This document shows positions 45,396 to 56,965 of a stretch of 64,000 bases of DNA, in pieces (the first letter of the stretch is position 1; the number at the start of each line of letters is the position of its first letter). The DNA is taken from assembly GCF_014898055.3 (NCBI RefSeq), contig NW_023601322.1, positions 66,120,740 to 66,184,739 on the forward strand, in the 5' to 3' direction. The stretch comes from Talpa occidentalis (lineage: Eukaryota > Chordata > Mammalia > Eulipotyphla > Talpidae). The position numbers and the translations under genes were made by a program. Below the pieces are notes generated by a model that saw only the letters and a list, made by a program, of their open reading frames with translations, ran no database searches and was not told the origin of the DNA.

Positions 45396-46150
45396 GCAGT
45401 AGCATTTCCTATGGATAAGACAGTAAACCTCGTGTGGGGACGATGCCCTGAAAGGTGGCTTTGGGGTGGCACACTTGGACCGTTCTACAATTTAGGGAAT
45501 AATGTTTCAGATTTGACCAGCCGGGTCCATGAGCTGGAGTAGGCATGGTGGACATGAGAAGGAAGGGAAGATGAAGGAAGGGATTTTTAAAGACAGGGCC
45601 TGGAAGCAGACTGGCTGTTTTAAGTGTGGGTGGTGAAAGCGTATAATTTAAAGAGAACTTTCAAATTTTAAGCCAGTGCATAATATGGGTCCACCCACTC
45701 CCCCCTCCTGTCAACGGTACTTAAGGAGTTTCTTTTGACAGTGTGCCCCAAGGTCTAGGACTCTCCTACTTACCCCAACTCCTCAGCATTTAAAAGACAT
45801 TCTTCTCTGGATCCAGTCCTGTGCTGGCTCGTAAGGGCTGATTGAGCACATCCCTTCCCACCTCCAAGTCTAAAAATATCACATTGGTGACTTGAAGTCA
45901 GCCATGGTGAGAGTATTTACACCGAGGAAATCGGCAAATGCAACAAATCAGAGCTTTTATTTCCCTGGAAAGCTAATTGTTAAACATTTTCAAGCACGCA
46001 TCTGCCTTGATCCAACTTAAATTTCTCCATTGCATCCAACGTAAATTTCTCCAAGAACATTTTCTCCATTTCTGCTGTGAATGAAGTAAAACAAGGAGGA
46101 AAAATAGACTCAAAAAGGAGTGAAATGGAGCCCCAACGAGCAAGGTCACC
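45396..46150. other. Intergenic stretch, no gene seen
   Basis: Nothing recognisable apart from simple A/T-rich patches. Confidence 0.4.
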
Positions 46151-46159
46151 ACTCGAGCT

Positions 46160-46380
46160 ACTGGTAATTACAATAGCTACCGTTCCTGTAGACCAGCTCT
46201 GTGCCAGAACCTGAACTACGAATTCTATCTGTAACATCTCATGTAATCACCCAAATGGTACAGTCACATCCCTCTGTCATATCCTTCTTACAAATGAGAT
46301 GCTGAGGATCAGAGAGGTGAGGTTCCTTGCCCACAGTCACTCAGGGACGGAACTGGGATTCAATGGCAGCATGTCTGTCC
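46160..46380 (-). repeat. MIR SINE
   Basis: Reversed MIR: ctctgtgccagaacctgaac, tctcatgtaatcacccaaatgg, then gatgctgaggatcagagaggtg and ccacagtcactcagggacgg. Confidence 0.75.
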
Positions 46381-48200
46381 CCACATCCCTTGTACTTGAC
46401 ATGTAGGTGTTTTTTCTCCAGGAGACCTTCGGAGACTTCTCTCCTCACCAGTCCTTCTTTTCCTAGCAATACTGACCTGACATCCACCTAAGCTACTCAA
46501 TGGGGTCCTCACCTGCAAATACCAGAAATCGATTGTTTAAGCAGAAAAGAGATTTATTTAGAGATTACTAGGCACCTTGCAAAATGGCCAGTTGGGTAAA
46601 AAACCAAGCTTGGAAAACAAGCAGAATCAAGGCAGACCAGGCACCCACTGACTGAGGACATGAATGGTGTCACTACAATAGTGGACACTGGCACCAGCTC
46701 TGCTGCTTTTGGAAACTGGACAGAGTAGCCACTTTCTGGGATGGATTCTCTTTGCCTGCTTCCTTGCAGCACCTATTCTGGATCTGAAGCGCCAGTGGGA
46801 GCACATGATTGATAGCATCAAAAACACTCAGCCCCAGTCCAAACTTCAGGGGGGCAAGGTGGAATGGAAGGTAGATTCTTCCACCAGAATTCTTAGAGTG
46901 GGGACCCTGAAGCACAGGCAGGAGGATAGATGGTGGGTAACCTCAGAGAGCTATCACTTTCTCACTGGTTTTAGTAGTCGTCAAATGGTTAACACAGTCT
47001 CAAATAATACATCTTTGCACCCTCCATTCTTAAAAAAGGAAGAGGGTTTTTCTAACGTCTTCCACATAGATCGAGATTCCTCTACTTCTCTGCTTTTGGC
47101 TTGAATTGGAGACACATGTTCCTCTCTAAACAGTGATCATTGTTACAGGTGGGATAGACTGACTGATTCAGGTCAAACAGGACCCAACCCTGAAACTAGC
47201 GAGTGGAGGCCAATTTTGCCCCAGTCTGACCATGGCCAAAAGACTGTCAGGGAGTGGTTGCTGCAGACACACCAGGAAATTGCCCACCAGATTAGCACTG
47301 AGTGACCTGCTGTTCACATGCTGACTCTGGGATTCCATGTATCTATGTAAGCACATCAGAAAGGTGTAAATCCTTGGTGATAAACACTATTTCTTATGAA
47401 TCTTTCTACCCCAATGTCTAGCAAATTGGATACATAGACACCTAGTGTGTCCAATGAAAGAGTTTTAAATAAGAACAATGTTTGAAAACAGGAACATTCT
47501 ATATGAGATTCTTAAACCACTGAGCACCATGTCTAGGTAGGGGGATTTAGATCCTCCTTAGCCAAGGGCTGATCTTGCTACCACTACCAGGCATAATCCT
47601 CCTTGAGGCTTACCTGGGGCAGCGCCAACTGTCAATGGCCAGCTGGATTATTTGAGGCATCATCTGTCTCCCCAGGAATCTGTGGGCTCAGTGCCCTCAG
47701 CTGCACTTATAGTCTAAAGGTGACAGTGTGAGTCACCAAGGTGGGCGTGGGGGCTGGGGTATCAGTACTGGCTTTGTTAACAATGCTCCTCTGTGAAAAA
47801 TCCTTATTCACTGAGTGTGACTCACTGTCTTTTTAGAATAGGCTTCCCGTCTCCTTTGGGTCTCTGGGGCTTTGTGGCAGAGGTTCTGAAGCAAAATATT
47901 GGAATGATAATACAAAAAAAAAAAAAAAAAGGAGAAAACTTGTGAACATGAATAGCTTCTCTTTTTTCTTCTGGCTCAGATGTATTAAAAATAGAGAACG
48001 CCAATCTCAAAGTCACCCGAACCAGACCCTCATTTCAAGGTGGTGCAGATGTTATTCCCAGCACATCATTATCCTTAGAGCATCTTTACCTAGAGATGGA
48101 TTTGTTCAGAGAACTAGCGACATAAAGCCCTCGGAGATGTCACATCAGGGTCATATTTCTTAGAAAGGTCTTACCTTGCAACCAACACACACTAAGTCCC
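46381..48200. other. Intergenic stretch, no gene seen
   Basis: The 131-codon + strand frame at 46709 has no recognisable domain. Part of 46500-47400 may be an old LTR remnant that I cannot name. Confidence 0.35.
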
Positions 48201-48204
48201 CATC

Positions 48205-48535
48205 TTTTGTTCTTTAGATTTTATTTTTTAGAGCAGTTTTGGGTTTACAGAAAAACTGAGCAGAAAATAGAGTTTCCACGATCTATTCCCTTTCTTCCAC
48301 ATTATTTTCCTATGTTAACATCTTGCTTTAGTACATTTGTTCAATTGATGAACCAATATTGACATGTTGTAACGAATGAAAGCCCATAGCTTATATTAGG
48401 GCTCAGTCGTTATGATTTATGTTCTACACCATTAAGCATCATACACTGCCTTAAAAGTACCCTATACTCCACTGATTCATTCCTTCCTCCCTCTCCCTAA
48501 AACCCTTGCAGCCACAGATGCAATTTTGATAACAG
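48205..48535 (-). repeat. L1 LINE fragment, part 1
   Basis: Reversed L1M-type sequence: gagcagttttgggtttacag, tttgttcaattgatgaacc, attgacatgttgtaacg, then tatactccactgattcattcc. It continues at 49227 and 49909 after inserted elements. Confidence 0.75.
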
Positions 48536-49226
48536 CTAGGTGTTGAAAATTCAACTCAATTCTGACATATCTACCCAGAGATAGTATCAGATCCCACAGA
48601 TAAAGGGCTCAATCCCACAAGTGCACACCCACCAATTTCAGATACCAACTGCAAAACCAGGTTGTCACCTGGCTTCTGACTCACAGGCTACAAACTGGAG
48701 ACCTAACAACCCCCTCCTCCTTAAGTTTGATTAATTTGCTAGAGCAGTTCACAGAACTCACAGAAACATTTTACTTACTGAATTACTGGTGTATTATAAA
48801 AGGATATAATTCAAGTACAGTCAGATGGAAGCCATACAGGGCAAGGAATGATGGAAGGGCAGAGAACTTCTATGCTCTCTGAGCGCTGCCATTCTCCCCA
48901 GATGTCTGTTCATCAATCTGGACTCAGCCTTTTGAGTGTTTACATAGTCACCACTGATGAAATCATCGGCCATTGGCAATAGATTCAACACAAGGCTCCC
49001 TGGAAGATACAGGGATGGGACTGCAGTTCTGACCTTCTAATCACATGGTTGGTTATCCTGGCCAACAGCCACCCTATTCTCAGGTATGATCAAAAAATCA
49101 CCTCACTAACAAAAGACACTTATGTTGTTTTCACCACTTAGGAAATTTGAAGGGTTTTAGGAGCTCTGTGCCAGAGATGGGATGAAGGTCAAGCATGTAT
49201 TTCTTATCATAAAGCACAATATCACA
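48536..49226 (-). mobile_element. LTR-like element inserted in L1, family uncertain
   Basis: About 690 bp separating two collinear L1 pieces. Phrases such as gagcagttcacagaactcacag, atgctctctgagcgctgcc and aggagctctgtgccagagatggg resemble old ERV LTRs read in reverse. The ends and family are not certain, and no open reading frame is retained. Confidence 0.5.
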
Positions 49227-49340
49227 GTCATATGGCTGGACTCATACACTGTGTATTCTTTCAGATTGATTTCTTTCACCTAACAACACACATTCAAATT
49301 TTCTCCATGTGTTTTAACAACTTGATAGCACTTTTTAAAA

Positions 49341-49610
49341 AAAATATTTTAAAGATTTTTTTTTTAAATTTATTCAAGAACCAGGGTACAGGCCAGATGC
49401 ACGGGAGGGTGAGAGGATTCACCAGACACAGCAGGGAACAGAACAGGCAGACAGACTGAAAGCACTGCTGAGGGGAGCAGCAGGCGAGACAGGAGAGGTC
49501 TGCTGCACCATGTGGGATTCTTGCCGGCTGGCTGGGATCGAACCCGCGCTGCAGAGGCTGCGGACAGCTTCACAGTGCTGCGCTCAACCGCCTGCGCCAC
49601 TAGGGAGGCC
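49341..49610 (-). repeat. tRNA-derived SINE (intermediate subfamily)
   Basis: Minus copy with a perfect 20-bp target duplication, cttgatagcactttttaaaa, at 49321-49340 and 49611-49630. The second half of the site is the tail of the neighbouring older SINE, so this copy inserted later. Confidence 0.95.
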
Positions 49611-49630
49611 CTTGATAGCACTTTTTAAAA

Positions 49631-49908
49631 AGATTCATTTATTTATTTTTAATTTATGCATATAAGAACTGGAGTGTAGGCCAGAGGTGTGGGAGGGGGT
49701 GGTGAGAGGATTCACCAGAGACAGAGCAGGGAACAGAACTGGTGGATCTACTGAAATAAACTACTGAGGGGAGCAGTGGGTGAGACAGGAGATGTCTGCT
49801 GTGCCATGTGGGTCAGTTCCCTGGCCGAGGATGGAACTCAGGCCATAGTGGTTGGCAAAAGCTTGATAGTGCAGAAAATTTAACCCTCCTGTCCCACCAG
49901 GGAGGTCC
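49631..49908 (-). repeat. tRNA-derived SINE (older subfamily)
   Basis: More diverged minus copy directly adjoining the previous one, ending tgtcccaccagggaggtcc. Confidence 0.9.
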
Positions 49909-50266
49909 GAATTTTTTGTTTAATCTTTATATACTATTCCATTGTCTAGATGTACTACATTATTGTCCACTTATTGAAGGACATCTTGGTTGTTTCCATC
50001 TTTTAGCTATTATGAATAAAGCTGTTATAAATATTCATGTGCAGGTTTTCATGCAGACATGTATTCTACCCATTTGGACAAATACTAAAGAGTACAATTA
50101 CTGGATCATGTGTTAAGAGTACATTTAGCTTTGTGAGAAACTGCCAAACTGCCTTCCAAAGTGGAGGTACATTTTTTCATCCCACCAGCAATGAATGAGA
50201 ATTCTTATTTCTCCACATCGTCAGCACTTGGTGCTGTTGGTCTCCTCAGGACATCTGGACTGTATT

Positions 50267-50538
50267 CTTTTTTTTAAGATTTATTTATTTTTGCATACAA
50301 AAACTGGGGCACAGGCCAGTGGTATGGAAGGTGAGAGGATTCACCAGAGACAGAGGTGGGAACAGAACAGATGGACTGACTGAAATACACTGCTGAGGGG
50401 AGCAGCGGGTGAGGCAGGAGAGGTCTGCCATGCCATGTGGGTTTCTCCCCAACCGGCCGGGAATCGAACCTGGTGCTGCAGAGGCTGCGGACAGCTTCAC
50501 AACACTGCGCTCAATCCGCTATGCCACCAGGAAGGCCC
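50267..50538 (-). repeat. tRNA-derived SINE
   Basis: Minus copy with a complete tRNA-like head (gccaccaggaaggcccc in + reading) and poly-T start. No clear duplication was found, and the L1 does not obviously resume after it. Confidence 0.9.
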
Positions 50539-50875
50539 CTATGTCCGCACTCCATTCTAAACCATGAAGGGATATGTAAAGTTAGGGGCAGTTTCTTATG
50601 CAGCATTGGATAACTACTAGAAGAGCCAAATGTCAGACCTAAGTCATCAAACAGCATCAAATTGCCTGGTGCGTATGTGGAAGCTCCTGCTTCAGCCAAG
50701 TCTTTGGCTGGACCCTGCCCTAGCTGACATGAGACTGGAGTCGCATAAGAAACCCCAAGTGTGTATTGCCCAAACAAGGCCTTCTGAATCGTTGACCTAC
50801 AGAAACCATTTATTGCCTAGATGTGATCACAACTACCCAGTGGAATTTCATGACTGGCTTTTCTCATTTAACAGA
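50539..50875. other. Intergenic stretch, no gene seen
   Basis: The 164-codon + strand frame starting at 50630 crosses into a MIR and is not a gene. Confidence 0.4.
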
Positions 50876-50879
50876 AAAG

Positions 50880-51120
50880 GAGAGAAAAAGCAACAACCCT
50901 GTGTTCTAATCTTGATTCATAGCTTGTTGGCTCCCATAACTTTTTGGATCCTCAGTTTCCCGAGTTATAAAACAGAACAGCACCACCAGCTCTGCCCATC
51001 TGTCAGGGCTGACGTGAGAATAACTGTGGCAGTGCTTTGTAAAAGAGCTACTTGGGAAACAAATTTCAGTGTCATGTTAATGGAATGGACCAGTTGTAAA
51101 AATATCAAAGTATTGTCTAA
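50880..51120 (+). repeat. MIR SINE
   Basis: Forward MIR: gtgttctaatcttgattcatagc, gatcctcagtttcccgagttataaaac, then tgtcagggctgacgtgagaataac and cagtgctttg. Confidence 0.65.
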
Positions 51121-51354
51121 CTGACTCTGGGCCATTTTATAAAGTTTCCTTTCTTGGCATAGTCAACATCCAAATTGCATGAGGGTCTCCCTAAATGACA
51201 TTTTCCTCAGGGCCTAGTGGGAGATGTCAGTCAGAAATTTAAAATTGGCAACATGTACATAATCTACTTAGATATAACTGCCATCAACAAAACAAAGTGT
51301 CCATATAATTCGTAAACATCTAGATTGGGTCTACCATAGACCAGTAAAAACTGA

Positions 51355-51485
51355 AATAATAACCATAGTGATTACATAATCACATTGGGTGCTTATCATG
51401 TTCTGGGCACTGTTAGGTACTTTACAGGCATGATCTCAATCTTATCCCAACCCCCTGGATAAATATTGTTATTATTTCCTCTTCA
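51355..51485 (-). repeat. MIR SINE fragment
   Basis: Reversed pattern: gggtgcttatcatgttctgggcactgttagg, then tactttacaggcatgatctc and aaatattgttattatttcc. Confidence 0.6.
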
Positions 51486-51534
51486 ACTGATTTTTTTTCA
51501 AGAAAGATTTTTGCACTCAGGTGAAGATGGAAGT

Positions 51535-51580
51535 TTGGATATACATAAATGTGTATATCCAGGATTGGATATACATAAAT
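51535..51580. repeat. 30-bp-period duplication
   Basis: The 16-mer ttggatatacataaat occurs at 51535-51550 and 51565-51580, with a partial inverted match (gtgtatatcca) between them. Confidence 0.85.
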
Positions 51581-52763
51581 TTTTAAAAACTCCAAACAAT
51601 GTCTAGCACATAATAAAGGCTCATAAATGTTTATTGACTAGATAGATAAAGTTATGCATAAAAAATTAACACACCTAAAGGTAAGTAAAATGGACATTGC
51701 ACTCACACCAACAAAAATTTGGAAGTTGGAATAAATACTAATGGACTTTGCAGACTTAAGAAAGCTGAATCCTAAATCCGCTGTGGAAAAAGCCAAGGAG
51801 CAGATCAATTATACTTTAAACTTCCACAACAGCTCAGAACAGGGAATACTAATTATCTCCTACAGTGACAGTAGAGTAGATTTAAAAAGGGGAACATGTT
51901 AAAAGTTTATTTAAGAAACTAACGCTTCCCAGTTCTTTTCCCCCGTCTCCATCAGCCATCTGACTCCCTCTTCCCCACTTTGGCAGAAAACTGAGAATTT
52001 AGCTCAGGAGAGGGTAGAATGGGAAGACTCTGGATTAGAGATAACCCTACAATGGAGGTGAGGGTATCATGGGAAAAGCGTTACTAAGCAATGCTGATGT
52101 ATCTAAATGCAGAGATACCCCAGCTCTCCTTCCTTCCTTGGCTCCCAGAAAGCTGGCAGTCAGTCTTATACTTTCCTGGCAGGAGATTTGAAAGCCCTTC
52201 TCTGGGGAATTGGGCCATCCAAAAGGAAAGATAAAGAAGACTATAACCAGGAGTTTCCCAATGAAGTAGTCAGTCAGATCAGCACATGGCAAAAATCAGT
52301 CAATAAGTCCCAGACACTCAGTGGCATGAGTTACTAGATACTAGATATAGATACTAGATATTTCATTTGAAAGCCAAAAGAGAGGCAGAGACCAAAACAA
52401 GCATAAGTAAAGCATCTCAGCAAAGGTCAAAGTTCATTAAAGAAAAATCTATTTTTAAAATTATCATTACCACTTCTGGAGTTTTGAGATTTTTGTATCC
52501 ATGAGAAAAGAACAGTATGTGATTTAAAAAGAACAAAAAGATCTTCTGGAAGTTAATATTAGGTAGCATAAATTAAAAACTCTCTGGAACTGTTGGAAGA
52601 TAAAGCTGAGAAACTCACTTAGAAAGAAGAGTAAAAAGACAGAGATAGAAAATAAAAGAGAAATTATAAGAGAAATGGAGCATCTATCTAGGAGGTCAAT
52701 GCTCAGTTAATACGGTTTCCAAAAAGAAAAAATAAACAATAGGAAATCATTAAAAATACTGAG
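51581..52763. other. Intergenic stretch, no gene seen
   Basis: A-rich sequence without a recognisable gene. A short tandem of tagatact/agatatag words lies at about 52332-52362. Some of the A-rich part may be old L1. Confidence 0.4.
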
Positions 52764-53038
52764 GGGACCTCCCCTGGTGGCGCAGGCAGTTGAGCGCAGC
52801 GCTGTGAAGTTGTCCTCAGCCTCTGCAGCGCCAGTTTGATCCCGGCTGGCCGGCCGGCGAGCGTCTCACATGGTGCGCCAGACCTCTCCTGTTGCACCCG
52901 CTGCTCCCCTCAGCATTGTATTTCGTCAGTCTGCCTGGTCTGTTCCCGACTCTGTCTCTGGTGAATCCTCTCACTCTCCTGTGCATCTGGCCTGTACCCC
53001 AGTTCTTGTATAAATAAATAAATAAATCTTTAAAAAAT
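52764..53038 (+). repeat. tRNA-derived SINE (intermediate subfamily)
   Basis: + copy with a duplicated ggccggccgg at the end of the tRNA-like part and a tail of AATAAATAAATAAATC. It sits directly beside the next copy, separated by aatactaactgagg, which resembles its 5' flank aatactgagg. Confidence 0.92.
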
Positions 53039-53052
53039 AAATACTAACTGAG

Positions 53053-53287
53053 GGGCCTCCCTGGTGGTGCAGGGATTAAAGTCTTAGTGTTATCAAGCTA
53101 TTGCTGACCAGGGAGCTAACCCACATGGTACAGCAGACCTCTCCTGCCTTATCTGCTGCTCCCCTCAGCAGTGAATTTCAGCAGATGCACCTGTTTTGCT
53201 CCCTGGTGGATCCTCTCACCCCCCTCACCTCTGGCCTACACCCCAGTTCTTGTGTGCATAAATAAATTAAAATAAATCTTTAAAAAA
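53053..53287 (+). repeat. tRNA-derived SINE (older subfamily)
   Basis: + copy, slightly shortened in the core, tail aataaattaaaataaatc. It is in tandem with the previous copy through independent insertion at the same A-rich site. Confidence 0.9.
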
Positions 53288-54619
53288 TACCAATGATTTA
53301 GGGTTTGAATGGTGATACAAGAGAAGGGATTTGCTTTAGGGATTAGGCTTCATACAAGTGTAGAGCTGGTGGAACAGACTGTTGCCTTTGCAAGTACTGT
53401 TGAGTCTAAAGTCTGTATAGACTGGCAGATGTGAGGGAAAGCTGGTCATGGGCAAGAACAAGGCAGAACCCAAAAGTGCAATCTGGAACCCATGTTCTAC
53501 CTCCATTCTAACTTGAATGCCATAGATGACCTTCAACGCATTCTGCTACTCTTTTACCATCACAGAGGCACACACACACTGGCCAAAGCAGTTGGAGAAG
53601 TTGGAGAGAACAGATATAATGGGGCTGAGAGTCCAGGTGCTGCCCTCAAACCAACCAGTTGAGCTAGCAAATGTCTCAGGGCCTGGGGCTGGATAGCAGC
53701 CTCTATATACATACAGCTGCTACTTCATTTGTATCTTCCAGATCCAGTACACGATGCCTCTTGCCCACACTAGCCTGACACATACAGAAAAGGAAACTCC
53801 GGGAGACAGTTCCAGCTTAACCAACATGACGGTACAAAGCAACCATAAGAAATAACTCAATAACATGTATCAGAATGGAAAGACATTTTTAATTAAAGGA
53901 CTCTACAGAGTTCTTTGAATAAGGGATGAAAATAGGCTCATGTCAAGGCAGATCATTGTGAAATTTCAGAAAGCTGGGGACAGAAAAAAGTTTCTGGAGA
54001 AGAAAAACAATTTTCAGACAAAGCATCATAATGACATCAGATCACTCAGCAACTTTGAAAGTCAGAAGAAAATGAAGCCATATCTTCAAATTTCTATAAG
54101 GGAAACAATTTCCAGCCTAGTCTTCACCTAAATGATTTCTTAAAGGTAAGGAGAGAATAAGGCATTTTCAGAAAACAGGGTCTGAGAACTACAGAACTAT
54201 GTGCTCCCCAGCACATGTGAGATTCTGGCTACTGTAGCAGAAGGAGGTGACAGGACCCTGATGGCAGCAGAAGAGGCCAAGAAAACAGCCTTGAGCTGTG
54301 CTCAAGGTCCAAAGAAAAACCAAGTCAGACCAAATGGTCAGAAGATTTGTGGGCATTTCTCTAAGGTGAGGTTGATAGAATGTGTCATATATTTTCATGT
54401 AATGAGAGGAGACTCACAATTAAGAATCCTTTTAGTTGATTTTATGATCACGACATCAAATACTAAGCAAACAGGAGAAATATTACATCCAGGGAAAATA
54501 ACAACAGAGAGGAAAGGAAAAAGATTCATTGTATACTACATGGTTCATCTGTGAACAGCATTCCACAATCAAAATTATATAAATCAATTTATATAATAAT
54601 AAATACTGAGCTAATAAAT
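53288..54619. other. Intergenic stretch, possible old LINE
   Basis: A-rich sequence at about 53800-54550 has the character of a degraded L1/HAL1 piece on +, but I cannot match it firmly. The 63- and 117-codon frames here have no recognisable domain. Confidence 0.35.
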
Positions 54620-54630
54620 ATTAGCTGTCA

Positions 54631-54904
54631 GGCCTCCCTAGTGGAGCAAGGGGTTAAGACACAACCTACGAAGCTATCCATAGCACTGCAGCATGAGTTT
54701 TATCCCCGGCCAGGGAGCTGCCCACGTGGCACAGCAGACCTCTCCTGACTTTCCTGCTGCTCCCCTCAGCAGTGTATTTCAGTCAATCTGCCTGTTCTGT
54801 TCCCCACTCTGTCTCTGGTGAATCTTCTCACTCCCTAGACCTCTGGCCTGTATCCCAGTTCTTGTATGCATGAATAAATAAATAAATAAATCTTAAAAAA
54901 AAAA
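54631..54904 (+). repeat. tRNA-derived SINE (older subfamily)
   Basis: + copy with tail AATAAATAAATAAATAAATC and a perfect 11-bp duplication, attagctgtca, at 54620-54630 and 54905-54915. Confidence 0.95.
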
Positions 54905-55032
54905 ATTAGCTGTCACTATACTGAGAGGCAGGTGGCAGGCAGAGAATCCATACATGATGGGAAAGGTTGAAGATGCTAAAGGGAGCAATCCTCCTGTTCC
55001 AATCTAGAATTCTAAGATAACTTTTTGACTTT

Positions 55033-55643
55033 GACTTTTTTTTTAAGATTTATTTATTTATTTATTTATTTTAATTTTCTAGAGGCATGTCTTATTTATT
55101 TATTTATTATTTGTTTGTTTGTTTTTTTGGTTTATACATGCACTGGGTACAGTCAGAAGCGCGGGAGGGTGAGTGAATTCACCAGAGCCAGAGTGGGGAG
55201 CAGAGCAGGCAGAAGGACCGAAGTACACTGCTGAGGGGAGCAGCGGGCGGCAGGAGAGGTCTGCGCGCCATGTGGGACCCTCCTCTGGTGGCCGGGGAGC
55301 AGCCGGGGATCGAACCGGCGCCGCAGAGGCCGTGGGTAGCTTCGCAACCCAGCGCTCAACCGCTGCGCCACCGGGGAGGCCCAAGATTTATTTATTTTTA
55401 TACAACAGCTGGGATACAGGCCAGAGGTGTGGGAGGGTGAGAGGATTCACCAGAGGCAGAACGGGAAGCAAACAGGCAGACTGACTGAAATACACTGCTG
55501 AGGGGAGCAGCGGGAGAGACAGGAGAGGTCTGTGGCGCCATGTGGGGATCTCCCTGGCCGGCCGGGAATTAAACCAGCACTGAAGAAGCTGCAGACAGCT
55601 TCACAGCACTGCGCTGAACCCACCGTGCCACCAGGGAGGCCCC
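55033..55643 (-). repeat. tRNA-derived SINE (older subfamily) split by a younger SINE
   Basis: The outer minus copy is seen at 55033-55059 (tail) and 55383-55643 (body). Its perfect 13-bp duplication actttttgacttt lies at 55020-55032 and 55644-55656. Confidence 0.93.
55060..55382 (-). repeat. tRNA-derived SINE (young subfamily with extended tail), nested
   Basis: Young-type minus copy inserted in the tail of another SINE. It is flanked by a 15-bp duplication, aagatttatttattt, at 55045-55059 and 55383-55397. Beyond the A/T-rich internal tail it carries tagaggcatgt (about 55079-55090), shared with the copy at 63299. The B box GGTTCGATCCCCGG is intact on its sense strand. Confidence 0.93.
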
Positions 55644-55925
55644 ACTTTTTGACTTTCTGATTTTATTTCATGTGAAAGTATTGCCTAAAAGAAAAATATG
55701 TAAAATTTATATGAGATAAGTGGTCTTCTTCCATAATGGCAAGCCAAATATGCCTAAAATTGAGAAGTCAGTAAGTAGCAATCTAAGTACATTATTTACA
55801 CAGGCAGAGGTAACCACCCAAAGAAATAGCTAAAAAGACAGCAACCTCAAAAACAGCAAAAAAGAAAATAGGACTAGGGGAGATCTACCACTTAAAAATA
55901 AATTTTGTAGAAGAATCTAACTCTA

Positions 55926-56209
55926 GGGCCTCCCTGGTGGCGCAAGGGTTAAGACGCAACCTAAGAAGCTATCCATAGCCTCTGCAGCATGAGTTCAATT
56001 CCCAGCCAGCCAGGGAGCAACTCATGTGGTGCAGCAGACCTCTCCTGTTGCGCCCACTGAGCCCCTCAGCAGTGTATTTCAGTCAGTCTGCCTGTTCTGT
56101 TCCCCAATCTGTCTCTGGTGAATCCTCTCCCCCCCACCCCCATGCCTCTGGCCAGTACCCCAGTTCTTGTATGCATAAATAAATCTTTTAAAAAATCATG
56201 AAAAAAAAA
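55926..56209 (+). repeat. tRNA-derived SINE (older subfamily)
   Basis: + copy with a perfect 14-bp duplication, agaatctaactcta, at 55912-55925 and 56210-56223. Confidence 0.95.
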
Positions 56210-56249
56210 AGAATCTAACTCTAAACTATGTGCACTGGTACTTTGACCA

Positions 56250-56282
56250 AAACAAAATGAAACAAAACAAAACAAAACAACA
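56250..56282. repeat. (AACAA)n-type simple repeat
   Basis: A run of aaacaaaac units. Confidence 0.75.
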
Positions 56283-56304
56283 CTTAAAAACAAAGGTAAA
56301 GCCA

Positions 56305-56965
56305 TTCTATGGTCTGAATGTTTGTGTCCTCCCCACCAACCCACAAATTCACATTTGAAATCCTCACTCCAACGTAACAGTATTAGAAGACGAGGCTCTT
56401 GAGGGGGGGTGGTGATTAATGTGATAAGGGAGGAACCCTCACGAATAGGATTAGTGCCCTTTATGAGAGGCTCCAGAGAACTCCCTCCCTAGACCCTTCT
56501 GCCTTGCGAGGACACAGTGAGAAGCCATCAGTCTACACTCCAGAAGAGGAACTTCATCAGAACCTGATATACCGGCACCCTCATCTCGGACTTCCAACCT
56601 CTAGAACTATGAGAAGTACATTTCTGTTTTTTTTTCCCAAAGATTTATTTATTTATACATACAAAAGCTAGGGTGTAGGTCAGAGGTGCAGGGGGGTGAG
56701 AGGATTCACAAGAGACAGAGTGGGGAGCAGAATAGGCAGACATACTGATAGACACTGCTGAGGGGCGCAGCGGGCGCAACAGGAGAGGTCTGCTGTGCCA
56801 TGTGGGTCAGCTCCCTGGTTAGGGATCAAACTCATGTTGCAGTGGCTGCCGATAGCTTCACAGTGCTGAGACTCAATTCCTTGAGCTACCAAGGAGGCCC
56901 AAATTTCTGTTGGTTTAAAATAATTGACCTCTGGGATTCTGTTATAGCAACCTGAACTGTGACAG
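56305..56965 (+). mobile_element. MaLR LTR (MLT1A/MST type), split by a SINE
   Basis: The order fits MaLR LTRs: ctatggtctgaatgtttgtg, tcacatttgaaatcctcac, acgaataggattagtgcccttta, gaggacacagtgagaagcc, ggacttccaacctctagaactatgag, then after the insertion tttctgttggtttaaaataatt, ending ttatagcaacctgaactgtgacag. No internal genes are attached. Confidence 0.85.
56628..56900 (-). repeat. tRNA-derived SINE nested in the MaLR LTR
   Basis: Minus copy. The flanks acatttctgt (56618-56627) and aaatttctgt (56901-56910) form a nearly perfect duplication of LTR sequence. Confidence 0.93.

Larger units (their letters stand above)
49227..50266 (-). repeat. L1 LINE fragment, part 2, with two inserted SINEs
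   Basis: Collinear reversed L1 sequence at 49227-49340 (tatggctggactcatacactg) and 49909-50266 (ctattccattgtctagatgtac, gaaggacatcttggttgtttcc, ggatcatgtgttaagag, ccaccagcaatgaatgagaattc). The gap is filled by the two SINEs listed next. Confidence 0.85.

Noticed and set aside
50630..51124. 164-codon + strand open frame
   Set aside because: Half of it is a MIR; there are no splice signals or domain.
55926..56010. Possible functional tRNA gene (A and B boxes present)
   Set aside because: It is the head of a SINE with target duplications and a long non-tRNA body; the cloverleaf is not maintained.
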